DNA from: Chamaesiphon sp. | GTDB lineage: Bacteria > Cyanobacteriota > Cyanobacteriia > Cyanobacteriales > Chamaesiphonaceae | Direction: 5' to 3' | Length of the DNA stretch: 11,807 nucleotides | Assembly: GCA_026785875.1 (NCBI GenBank) | Contig: JAJAZF010000176.1 | Location: 1-11,807 of the forward strand | Part shown: one piece after another, positions 6,367 through 11,807 of the stretch | Layout of the letters: each line of letters starts with the position of its first letter | Numbering within the stretch: position 1 is the first letter of the stretch | Notes under the pieces: generated by a model | The model's database searches: none | What the model saw: only the letters and a program-made list of their open reading frames with translations | Told to the model about the DNA's origin: nothing | Program-made: the position numbers and the translations under genes

Positions 6367-8379
6367 CTAATTAGTAATCGAACTTGGTGTCAACAGCAAC
6401 CGCCAATCAGCCACGTAGGAACGAGCATTACTATAAATAGAACTGCGCCGCCCGATGGTCGAGGCTAAATCGATCGCGGTAGAAATTTTGCCCTGACGAT
6501 AGATACTAATAGCACGTTCGAGAGTGTGTCGATCGGCAATTTCTTGTAGTTCTAATTGCCAGTATCGCACCTCGGCTTGAGTGTGTGCATAGAGTGCCCT
6601 CCCTGGGGCGATCTGATTGGCGATCGCAATGGCTTGAGCGAGATTACCTTTACTAGCTACCGCGATGGCATTAGCGAGGATCGGTCGATCTTCGATCGTC
6701 TGAATTTTGGCATTCCACTCAGCTACAGAAGTGGTAATTTCTTCACCCAGCGGTCGATCGATCGCGATCTTCCCTGCCAGACGCACAGCCGCTTTGAGAT
6801 TGGCTAGCGACTCACCCGTGCTAACTATTTGTCTAGCTTTGGCGAAGATGACGCGATTATCGATGGTTTCGATCTGCCGACTCCAGGTCGAAATCTCCCC
6901 CTGAATTGTTTGTCCGACATCACTTTGAACGGGGACTTGTTTGGCAGTTGCGATCGCTAGAGCCAGGGTTGCTGGTTGCTGGAAGCTAGCGATGCTTTTT
7001 GCCCACTGGAGTTGGGTTTGCTGTTTGAGCATCCCTTGCCAGTTGGATTGTTTCGCCCGCGCCAAGGTATAAATCGAGCTATTTTTGGGAATTTTTTTGA
7101 CCTGAGCGACAGCATCCATCAGTGCCAGCATGTGCTGTTTGCCCGCCCAGACGTGAGCTTGATTGAGTTTGACCCAATCTTGTGCTTCTGGGTAAACCGA
7201 CACGTCCTGGGGCACTTTTTGGACGATCGCGATCGCCTCATTAAAATTCCGATTTTTGTATAGCTCGACGCTCAACTGAACTAGATGTTTACTCCATTTA
7301 CTCCGCAGAGTTTGCCCTTGTTGATAAACATAAGTTGTGGGGTTGATTTGGTTTGCCAGTTTCATCGCCTTAAAGATTGGTTCTGGCTGTTTAGGTAAAG
7401 GTGCTTCGACTACTTGAGCTTTTTTCTCGGCTGTGACTGCTAATTTCAGCCGCTTGGCACGTTCGGCATCACCATCACTCTGTTTTTCTTCTAGTGCGTC
7501 TTTTGCCTCTTGGAGCTTGTCCCATCCATCTCGTTCTTGGGCGAGCGAGGATGCCATTTTTTCATACTTGTAGGTAGTCCAGTAGGTGCTCCGCATCCGC
7601 TGTACTGATTGGAGGATGCCAAATGCTTGATTCCATTCACCGCTTTTCATCGATCGCTCAAATTTGGCATCGATGCTGGCACTAGCTTGAGCTTGACTCG
7701 ACCATTTGGCGATCGTTGCTTGGGTGCGATCGTAGATGGGGCTACTAACTGGAATAATCTTCAGCGTCGCGATCGCCCGATCGATATTACCTTCATCCAC
7801 TTGCTTGCGGCCAATTCTCATCAAATCCTCAGACCAGGATTCGATCGATCGTTGTGCTTCCCTATAGAGCGGGTGACGATCCGTCCACCCTTTGACTAGT
7901 TCGACGGCACTCCGCAGCTTTGGTACTTCTTTAGTGTCAGCCCCAACTTGAGCGCAGTAGAGCCGTTCGCCGTCTGTTGAGATGGGGACAATCCCCTGAC
8001 AACTAGGTGTTGGTGGCACGGCAATCAATAACAAATAACTAGTAATCCCCGTCCCACCTACCATTACCGCTAGAACTGCCCAAAATGCCGACCAAGGATC
8101 GAGATTTACTCTCGGTAAATTGAGCTTGCTAATTGGAGAGATCGCATCGCTCAAGAAACTCTCCAGATGAGTATTGATACTACTGTTGCTCACTTCTGGC
8201 TGCCGATCGCGATCCCCATAACCAATAATATTGTTGTTGGTTTCGATCTGTTGACTTAGAGGCTCTGGTAAAGCGACATTACCTTCGTGGGGCGGACTTT
8301 TCGATGATTTTTTGGGCTGAATTTTTTTCCATACGGCGGTCAACTGATTGCCGATCGCTTGTCGTTTACTGTTTTCCAT
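6367..8379 (-). CDS. Large single-span membrane protein with degenerate Trp-containing helical repeats
   Basis: This is a 670-residue protein whose function I do not recognise. Residues 1-95 are polar and rich in Lys, Ser and Asn. One hydrophobic segment (about 97-121, SAFWAVLAVMVGGTGITSYL) is a likely membrane anchor or uncleaved signal. The rest is a series of about eight loose repeats of 45-60 residues with the pattern AI..A..I...S.IY..AQ..I..WS..L, clearest at 545-665 (AIAIANQIAPGRALYAHTQA; AIDLASTIGRRSSIYSNARS). These look TPR/SEL-like helical and may bind other proteins. The charged N-terminus suggests it stays in the cytoplasm, leaving the repeats in the periplasm or lumen; this is inference. 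A good ribosome binding site supports ATG 8379. The kinase gene follows after 25 bp, so a role as membrane partner, sensor or substrate of that kinase is plausible. Cyanobacterial homologues are often auto-annotated as chromosome segregation ATPases, but no ATPase motif is visible here. Confidence 0.85.
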   Translation of the reverse strand: MENSKRQAIGNQLTAVWKKIQPKKSSKSPPHEGNVALPEPLSQQIETNNNIIGYGDRDRQPEVSNSSINTHLESFLSDAISPISKLNLPRVNLDPWSAFWAVLAVMVGGTGITSYLLLIAVPPTPSCQGIVPISTDGERLYCAQVGADTKEVPKLRSAVELVKGWTDRHPLYREAQRSIESWSEDLMRIGRKQVDEGNIDRAIATLKIIPVSSPIYDRTQATIAKWSSQAQASASIDAKFERSMKSGEWNQAFGILQSVQRMRSTYWTTYKYEKMASSLAQERDGWDKLQEAKDALEEKQSDGDAERAKRLKLAVTAEKKAQVVEAPLPKQPEPIFKAMKLANQINPTTYVYQQGQTLRSKWSKHLVQLSVELYKNRNFNEAIAIVQKVPQDVSVYPEAQDWVKLNQAHVWAGKQHMLALMDAVAQVKKIPKNSSIYTLARAKQSNWQGMLKQQTQLQWAKSIASFQQPATLALAIATAKQVPVQSDVGQTIQGEISTWSRQIETIDNRVIFAKARQIVSTGESLANLKAAVRLAGKIAIDRPLGEEITTSVAEWNAKIQTIEDRPILANAIAVASKGNLAQAIAIANQIAPGRALYAHTQAEVRYWQLELQEIADRHTLERAISIYRQGKISTAIDLASTIGRRSSIYSNARSYVADWRLLLTPSSITN

Positions 8380-8387
8380 TCACGTTT

Positions 8388-8393
8388 CTTCCT
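8388..8393 (-). promoter_or_regulatory. Ribosome binding site of the repeat-protein gene
   Basis: On the minus strand AGGAAG stands 8 nt before the ATG at 8379-8377, an almost ideal Shine-Dalgarno spacing. It decides the start of the 670-residue protein. Most other genes in the window have no such site. Confidence 0.7.
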
Positions 8394-8486
8394 AGAAATC
8401 TAAGTTATTAAATGTATTGTGAAAATATATTTTTTATAGTTTATGACTAGCCTAAGCTGTTAGTCATTTAATCTACTGGTTGAGAA

Positions 8487-8521
8487 AAGGCAGAAGGCAC
8501 AAGGCAGAAGGCATAAGGCAT
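8487..8521 (+). repeat. Heptanucleotide tandem repeat (AAGGCAN)5
   Basis: Five contiguous 7-bp units are readable: AAGGCAG, AAGGCAC, AAGGCAG, AAGGCAT, AAGGCAT. Only the seventh base varies. It is the same repeat class (7-bp period, intergenic) as the CTAAAAC tract upstream of the vWA gene but has a different unit sequence. Confidence 0.9.
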
Positions 8522-8736
8522 AATCGACAATGTGATTTAAATGTTCGACAGCCTATTACTCTCCTAAGATGGATAATAATTACGTTCGCGTAGCTTTAGA
8601 GCCTAAAAATCGCCGCTGCACTTAGGATTAAAGTATCAAAAATTACATTCTTTTAAAGTTCGACATTATTACCACTGATTTCAAGATTTACCAGTCAGGA
8701 TTGGCTCCTAAACCACCGATCGCATCCGATCTGAGT

Positions 8737-8765
8737 TTGACTTTGGATATTTATTTGAGTATCTT
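8737..8765 (+). promoter_or_regulatory. Candidate sigma-70 type promoter of crr6
   Basis: TTGACT (8737-8742), a 17-bp spacer and TATCTT (8760-8765) resemble a -35/-10 pair. It would give a leader of about 70 nt before the crr6 start at 8842. The call is based on hexamer match and spacing only. Confidence 0.4.
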
Positions 8766-8841
8766 AGCACTTACAATAGTATTTTCAGTTACGTTGAATA
8801 ATAGCGAACTATTTTTGTCAATTTTATCCAACTTTTAGAAT

Positions 8842-9324
8842 ATGACGACTGCTATTATTGACAATCAGGCACTCTTAAACCTAGACCTATCGCCGATCGC
8901 CGCTTCGATCGAGCAATGGTTGCTCACTCAGCCCAAACAATTCGATCTAGAGCTGCAACTGGCGATCGACTATCCCCAAGAACCAGAAGATCCGCGAGAA
9001 TTATCAGAAATCCCCGAAGTCCGACTGTGGTTTCTGCGTCTGGATGCCCGTTACCCATACATACCACTGATTCTCAATTGGCAAGCGGGAGAACTCGCCA
9101 AATATGTAGCCATGCTCGTTCCCCACCAATTTAGTCGCAAGGACGGAATTCAGTACAATCCTGAAGCCTTGGAAATTTGGGTGATGCACCGGATTTTTCT
9201 GCTGACAGATTGGTTGAATCATCAGCAGGTAGAAGATCGATCCAGGCTCAAGTTTATGACACAAATGCTCGGCTACGAGTTAGACGATGGATTGTTTGAA
9301 TTGTTAGAAGCAAAAAAACCGTAA
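8842..9324 (+). CDS. crr6: CRR6 family protein (DUF1817), NDH-1 / NdhI assembly factor
   Basis: This 160-residue soluble protein carries the block YPQEPEDPRELSEIPE, then VRLWFLRLDARYPYIPLILN and WQAGELAKYVAMLVPHQFS (about 44-118). I recognise this block as the conserved core of CRR6 (chlororespiratory reduction 6) proteins, shared by cyanobacteria and chloroplasts. In plants CRR6 is needed for assembly of the chloroplast NDH complex, acting with the NdhI subunit; cyanobacterial homologues are reported to help NDH-1 assembly. The length matches cyanobacterial members, which lack a transit peptide. No ribosome binding site is evident before ATG 8842, but the conserved part lies well inside, so the start is not critical. 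The dehydrogenase gene follows after 37 bp on the same strand and may be cotranscribed. The family call is from memory of the motif, not from a search. Confidence 0.85.
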   Translation: MTTAIIDNQALLNLDLSPIAASIEQWLLTQPKQFDLELQLAIDYPQEPEDPRELSEIPEVRLWFLRLDARYPYIPLILNWQAGELAKYVAMLVPHQFSRKDGIQYNPEALEIWVMHRIFLLTDWLNHQQVEDRSRLKFMTQMLGYELDDGLFELLEAKKP

Positions 9325-9361
9325 TCGTTCATTCCTCACACCCACAGCTTAAACAAAGGCA

Positions 9362-10411
9362 ATGAAAGCACAAGTATTCCGTGGAGTCAATCGACTCAGC
9401 TATGAAGATGTCCCTGTCCCCGAACTAGCCGCAGATGAAGTCTTAGTTCGGGTGAAGGTGGTGGGTTTGTGCCAGTCAGACATCAAAAAAATCCTCTATC
9501 CGCTCTACGAACCGCCACGGATCTTTGGACATGAAACTGCTGGAGTCATTAGTCAGGTAGGTGCTGATGTCCGAGATTGGCAAGTCGGACAGCGGGTAGT
9601 GGTGATGCACCATATTCCCTGTATGCACTGCAAGTACTGTCTGCATGAAAATTATTCCATGTGTGATGTCTACAACAATGTCACCACAACGGCGGGATTT
9701 ACGCCTAGTGGCGGCGGCTTTGCGGAATATGTCAAGGTTCCAGGACATATCGTCCGTAATGGCGGCTTGATCCCGATTCCCGATCGCGTTACGGACGAAC
9801 AAGCGAGTTTTGTCGAGCCGACAAATTGCTGTCTCAAGGCTGTCAAGAAAGCCAATATTCAAGCTGGAGATACAGTCTTAATTACCGGAGCAGGCCCGAT
9901 CGGGTTAATGTTTATTATGCTAGTCCAGCATTTTGGAGCTAGAGCTATCTCGACGGACTTAATTCCCTCCCGTGTCGAAAAGGCTCTCTCTGTGGGGGCT
10001 GAAGCCGCCTTCAACGCCCGCGATCCCGATCTCACTGCCAAAATTCAAGCATTAACTGGCGGCATGGGTGTAGATACATCAATCCTCGCCGTACCCAGCG
10101 ACAAAGCCTTTTTTCAAGCCTTAGACTGTACCCGCAAAGGTGGGAAAATTTTGTTCTTTGCTGAGTTCCCCGATGAGTTGGAAATCCCAATTAATCCCAA
10201 TGTATTGTATCGACGAGAGATCGATCTGATGGGTAGTTATAGTTCTTCGTTCAAAGTTCAGGCTTTATCTGCCGATTTAGTTTTTAACCACAAGATTGAT
10301 GTTGATGCCTTGATTAGCGATCGCTATCATCTCAAAGATTTAGATAAAGCGGTAGCTCAAGCCACTAAACCAACAGCAGAGACTTATAAAATCTTGTTGT
10401 ATAACGATTAG
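9362..10411 (+). CDS. Zinc-dependent medium-chain alcohol/polyol dehydrogenase
   Basis: This 349-residue enzyme of the medium-chain dehydrogenase/reductase superfamily should oxidise an alcohol or polyol with NAD(P). The GroES-like N-terminal domain holds catalytic zinc ligands C37 (GLCQSD), H57-E58 (FGHETAG) and E152 (FVEPTNCC). The structural zinc lobe is complete, CMHCKYCLHENYSMC with C87, C90, C93 and C101. The Rossmann domain has GAGPIG (176-181), and D199 at the end of the second strand (AISTD) favours NAD over NADP. The overall pattern is closest to sorbitol- or threonine-dehydrogenase-like branches; the substrate cannot be fixed. The length is typical and there is no damage. AAAGG lies only 2 nt before ATG 9362, too close for a normal ribosome binding site. 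It follows crr6 by 37 bp and is followed by the repeat-rich spacer. Confidence 0.92.
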   Translation: MKAQVFRGVNRLSYEDVPVPELAADEVLVRVKVVGLCQSDIKKILYPLYEPPRIFGHETAGVISQVGADVRDWQVGQRVVVMHHIPCMHCKYCLHENYSMCDVYNNVTTTAGFTPSGGGFAEYVKVPGHIVRNGGLIPIPDRVTDEQASFVEPTNCCLKAVKKANIQAGDTVLITGAGPIGLMFIMLVQHFGARAISTDLIPSRVEKALSVGAEAAFNARDPDLTAKIQALTGGMGVDTSILAVPSDKAFFQALDCTRKGGKILFFAEFPDELEIPINPNVLYRREIDLMGSYSSSFKVQALSADLVFNHKIDVDALISDRYHLKDLDKAVAQATKPTAETYKILLYND

Positions 10412-10423
10412 TAATATGTAGAT

Positions 10424-10495
10424 CTGTAGGGGCGGGTTTGCGAGATCGATCGCGAATACAACGACAATTATGGTACAAACAAAGCCCCCACCCAC
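10424..10495. repeat. Degenerate MITE-like inverted repeat (CTGTAGGGGCGGGTTTG type)
   Basis: The left end reads CTGTAGGGGCGGGTTTG (10424-10440). The right end ACAAACAAAGCCCCCACCCA (about 10475-10494) is an imperfect reverse complement of it. Elements ending in TGTAGGGGCGGGTTT are common small non-coding repeats of cyanobacterial genomes. It carries no transposase. The arms are eroded, so its borders are approximate. Confidence 0.5.
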
Positions 10496-10513
10496 AATTA
10501 ACTTTTAGATCGG

Positions 10514-10616
10514 ATTTTCGTGATGTTGGAATGAATCGATCGTGAGACTTTAAACCCACCAATAACCTGTAGGGGTAATGCCTCGTGCTTACCCCACATC
10601 GATGAGGGTACCCACT
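10514..10616 (+). repeat. 103-bp direct repeat, copy 1, with internal hairpin
   Basis: It runs from ATTTTCGTGATG to GGGTACCCACT and matches copy 2 at all but three positions. Inside it, GGGGTAA (10572-10578) and TTACCCC (10589-10595) form a 7-bp stem with a 10-nt loop. In this copy an outer inverted repeat, CTGTAGGGGT (10567-10576) with ACCCCTACAG (10624-10633), encloses the hairpin. Confidence 0.93.
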
Positions 10617-10633
10617 TATAGGCACCCCTACAG
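10567..10633. mobile_element. 67-bp non-coding inverted-repeat element inside copy 1 (MITE/REP-like)
   Basis: Perfect 10-bp ends, CTGTAGGGGT and ACCCCTACAG, bound 67 bp that also contain the GGGGTAA/TTACCCC hairpin. The ends resemble the left end of the element at 10424 (CTGTAGGGGC). It may be a miniature element moved in trans, but no target-site duplication could be confirmed. Confidence 0.4.
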
Positions 10634-10705
10634 ATTCTAGATCGCGATCGACAAATATATGAATTTTATTGAATCGCGATCGCTTTTAAATCGATCTAAC
10701 TCAGT

Positions 10706-10808
10706 ATTTTCGTGATATTGGCATGAATCGATCGTGAGACTTTAAACCCACCAATAACCTGTAGGGGTAATGCCTCGTGCTTACCCCGCATCGATGAGGG
10801 TACCCACT
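10706..10808 (+). repeat. 103-bp direct repeat, copy 2 (without the outer right arm)
   Basis: This is the second copy, 192 bp downstream of the first, with about 100 of 103 bases identical (three substitutions seen). The GGGGTAA (10764-10770) / TTACCCC (10781-10787) hairpin is kept. Similarity stops after CCCACT, so the ACCCCTACAG arm present beside copy 1 is absent. Upstream, CTTTTAAATCG resembles CTTTTAGATCG before copy 1, so the duplication may originally have been longer. Confidence 0.93.
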
Positions 10809-10902
10809 ATAGTACGAATTAGGGCATAAATCACTGCCAAAATTAGCCCGATCGAGTTTTTTTCTCCACCACGAAATTTTACCCAAACTAGTTACCTCAC
10901 TT

Positions 10903-11544
10903 ATGACTCCAATCGATGCCAACAGTCCCTTAGATATTATTTTCGTCCCAGCTCAGACAGGTAAGCCGATTGGGACGATCGTGGTTTTGCATGGTTGGGG
11001 TGCCAATCATAACGATCTCGGCGAACTCGTGCCGTATTTTAAGCTACCTGAATATCAATTCTTGTTTCCCAATGGTACCTTCGACCATGAATATAGCGAC
11101 ACGGGGAAGATGTGGTATTCATTTACAGGTGCGGGACAGTTAAACGATCGCAGCCTCACCCAATTAGCTACTAGTCGGGAAATTTTGACAACCTGGATCG
11201 AGTCTCTACCAGCATCTACAGGTATCCCACTCGATCGCACTTGGATTGCAGGATTCTCTCAGGGTGGGGCGATGACGCTGGAGATCGGGCTAGATTTGCC
11301 TGTGGCGGGTCTGATCGTCCTCAGTGGTTACTTGCATCAAAACCGAGCCAAACCACCTCAATCGGCTCCTCCCGTCCTGCTGGTGCATGGCAGACAAGAT
11401 GATGTCGTCCCGATCGCTGCTGCCCAAAAAAGTCGCCAAATCCTGACTCAGTGGGGCGTTGATGTCCGGTACCAAGAGTTTGATATGGGACACTCGATCG
11501 CGCCTGAAGTTTTGGAAGCAGTGAGAAGTTTTGTTACCAACTAA
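10903..11544 (+). CDS. Alpha/beta hydrolase, carboxylesterase / phospholipase family
   Basis: This 213-residue soluble serine hydrolase belongs to the short carboxylesterase/lysophospholipase-like family, which cleaves carboxyl esters. The oxyanion-side motif VVLHGWGAN (27-35) comes first. The nucleophile elbow GFSQGG (117-122) has S119, the acid is D166 in HGRQDDVVPI (162-171), and the catalytic His is H197 in DMGHSI (194-199). The triad is complete and the length is usual for the family. There is no signal peptide, so it is likely cytoplasmic. ATG 10903 follows the repeat-rich spacer without a visible ribosome binding site. A few residues more or fewer at the N-terminus would not affect the call. 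The natural substrate cannot be told. It probably forms its own transcription unit, since 491 bp separate it from the upstream dehydrogenase gene. Confidence 0.92.
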   Translation: MTPIDANSPLDIIFVPAQTGKPIGTIVVLHGWGANHNDLGELVPYFKLPEYQFLFPNGTFDHEYSDTGKMWYSFTGAGQLNDRSLTQLATSREILTTWIESLPASTGIPLDRTWIAGFSQGGAMTLEIGLDLPVAGLIVLSGYLHQNRAKPPQSAPPVLLVHGRQDDVVPIAAAQKSRQILTQWGVDVRYQEFDMGHSIAPEVLEAVRSFVTN

Positions 11545-11622
11545 CCAAAATTCTCAGCAATTATCAGTAATTTTGTTAATTCTGACGCGATTATTGGGTA
11601 ATAATAACTAGTAAGGCTAAGA

Positions 11623-11628
11623 TAAAAT
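11623..11628 (+). promoter_or_regulatory. Possible -10 element of the downstream small gene
   Basis: TAAAAT in the context AAGATAAAATG lies about 40 bp before the start codon at 11668. No good -35 hexamer is found 16-18 bp upstream, so the call is tentative. Confidence 0.35.
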
Positions 11629-11654
11629 GTAGCTGCTATGTGCTGTATTTGTAC

Positions 11655-11660
11655 GGAGGT
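11655..11660 (+). promoter_or_regulatory. Strong ribosome binding site (GGAGGT)
   Basis: GGAGGT is followed by a 7-nt spacer and ATG at 11668. It is the best Shine-Dalgarno match in the window and fixes the start of the last gene. Confidence 0.8.
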
Positions 11661-11667
11661 TTGACCT

Positions 11668-11807
11668 ATGACCACGATCGAAATGTCTAAACGGAATACT
11701 ATCCCCAATCTAACTACAGAAGAAGTAGAAGCACTAGCCCTGCGGTTGGAAAGCGATGACTATGGGAACCCGTTTGATGGATTGCAAGATTGGCATTTCC
11801 TCCGCGC
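11668..11807 (+). CDS. Small cyanobacterial protein, probably DUF2555 family (3' end cut by window)
   Basis: 46 complete codons and two further bases are visible from ATG 11668 to the window edge, with no stop. The readable protein has IPNLTTEEVEALALRLESDD, then YGNPFDGLQDWHFLR. An amphipathic helix is followed by the aromatic-rich GLQDWHFLR, the pattern I associate with the short cyanobacterial DUF2555 family, whose function is unknown to me. GGAGGT with 7-nt spacing supports this start. An internal ATG at residue 6 has no comparable site. Given the family's small size, perhaps a few tens of residues lie outside the window. I am sure that it is a gene and only fairly sure of the family. Confidence 0.75.
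   Translation, partial: MTTIEMSKRNTIPNLTTEEVEALALRLESDDYGNPFDGLQDWHFLR

Larger units (their letters stand above)
8380..8841. other. 462-bp divergent intergenic region
   Basis: This spacer separates the minus-strand repeat-protein/kinase unit from the plus-strand crr6 unit, so it should hold promoters for both. I can support the ribosome binding site for the minus gene, a heptamer repeat (8487-8521), a small TACG-TTCG-CGTA hairpin near 8580-8592 and a candidate promoter for crr6 (8737-8765). It is AT-rich, and I found no convincing small gene or RNA gene in it. Confidence 0.6.
10412..10902. other. 491-bp repeat-rich intergenic region
   Basis: No gene is supported here. The spacer holds a degenerate MITE-like inverted repeat (10424-10495), two copies of a 103-bp repeat (10514-10616 and 10706-10808), an inverted repeat around the right half of copy 1 (10567-10633) and a GCGATCGC site near 10676-10683. 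The last about 90 bp before the esterase start show no clear promoter or ribosome binding site. Reading frames crossing it on the minus strand repeat the same peptide because they cross the duplicated DNA. Confidence 0.75.

Noticed and set aside
8800..8816. Hairpin AATAG-CGAA-CTATT followed by T residues before crr6
   Set aside because: A 5-bp AT-rich stem is likely by chance in such AT-rich DNA; a terminator here would also cut off the candidate crr6 promoter.
10514..10808. CRISPR-like array
   Set aside because: Only two copies of 103 bp exist; the unit is far longer than a CRISPR repeat and there are no cas genes.
10365..10922. Two minus-strand frames (10365-10625 and 10701-10922) sharing the peptide SGYPHRCGVSTRHYPYRLLV
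   Set aside because: The shared peptide is only the translation of the 103-bp direct repeat; one frame also runs into the dehydrogenase gene and the other into the esterase start.
11546..11575. Terminator after the esterase gene (CAAAATT...AATTTTG)
   Set aside because: The 7-bp stem is AT-rich with a 16-nt loop and no clean T-run; too weak to call.

Overview
The window is ordinary-looking chromosomal DNA from a cyanobacterium. GCGATCGC (HIP1) and related CGATCG motifs occur throughout. It carries a cyanobacterial/plastid-lineage gene (crr6, NDH-1 assembly) and short proteins of cyanobacteria-restricted type. The genus cannot be fixed from the sequence alone. No rRNA, tRNA, CRISPR array or intact transposase gene was found.

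Layout. (1) 1-472, minus: a nearly complete small conserved protein with a V4R-like C-terminal motif, cut by the window edge. (2) 648-1101, minus: a decayed DUF4388 (PatA N-terminal type) gene. Its start, late middle and last residues survive in three different frames, and a large internal part is missing. (3) 1216-1839, plus: a DedA-family membrane protein. (4) 1940-8379: a phospho-signalling block. Three plus-strand genes (zinc-ribbon PP2C phosphatase, von Willebrand A protein, zinc-ribbon FHA protein) run tail to tail into two minus-strand genes (a large single-span repeat protein, then an FHA/zinc-finger Ser/Thr kinase). The convergent ends overlap by 15 bp. (5) 8842-10411, plus: crr6, then a zinc-dependent medium-chain dehydrogenase 37 bp downstream. 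(6) 10412-10902: a repeat-rich spacer with a MITE-like inverted repeat and a 103-bp direct repeat. (7) 10903-11544, plus: a carboxylesterase/phospholipase-type hydrolase. (8) 11668-edge, plus: the start of a small protein, probably DUF2555, behind a strong ribosome binding site.

How the genes fit together. The block at 1940-8379 holds a writer (kinase), an eraser (PP2C), two phosphothreonine readers (FHA domains), a MIDAS-type scaffold protein (vWA) with a Thr-rich C-terminal tail, and a membrane-anchored repeat protein in line with the kinase. Zinc knuckles recur on the phosphatase, the FHA protein and the kinase, which suggests a shared assembly principle. The kinase + PP2C + vWA composition resembles the TerY-P triads described for Ter stress systems, but the link is an analogy and no ter genes are present here.

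Short heptanucleotide tandem repeats, clean or degenerate, sit at most gene boundaries of this block: upstream of vWA, between vWA and FHA, across the FHA/kinase convergent stops, and upstream of the repeat-protein gene. Those and the duplicated spacer near 10.4-10.9 kb are the main non-coding structure.
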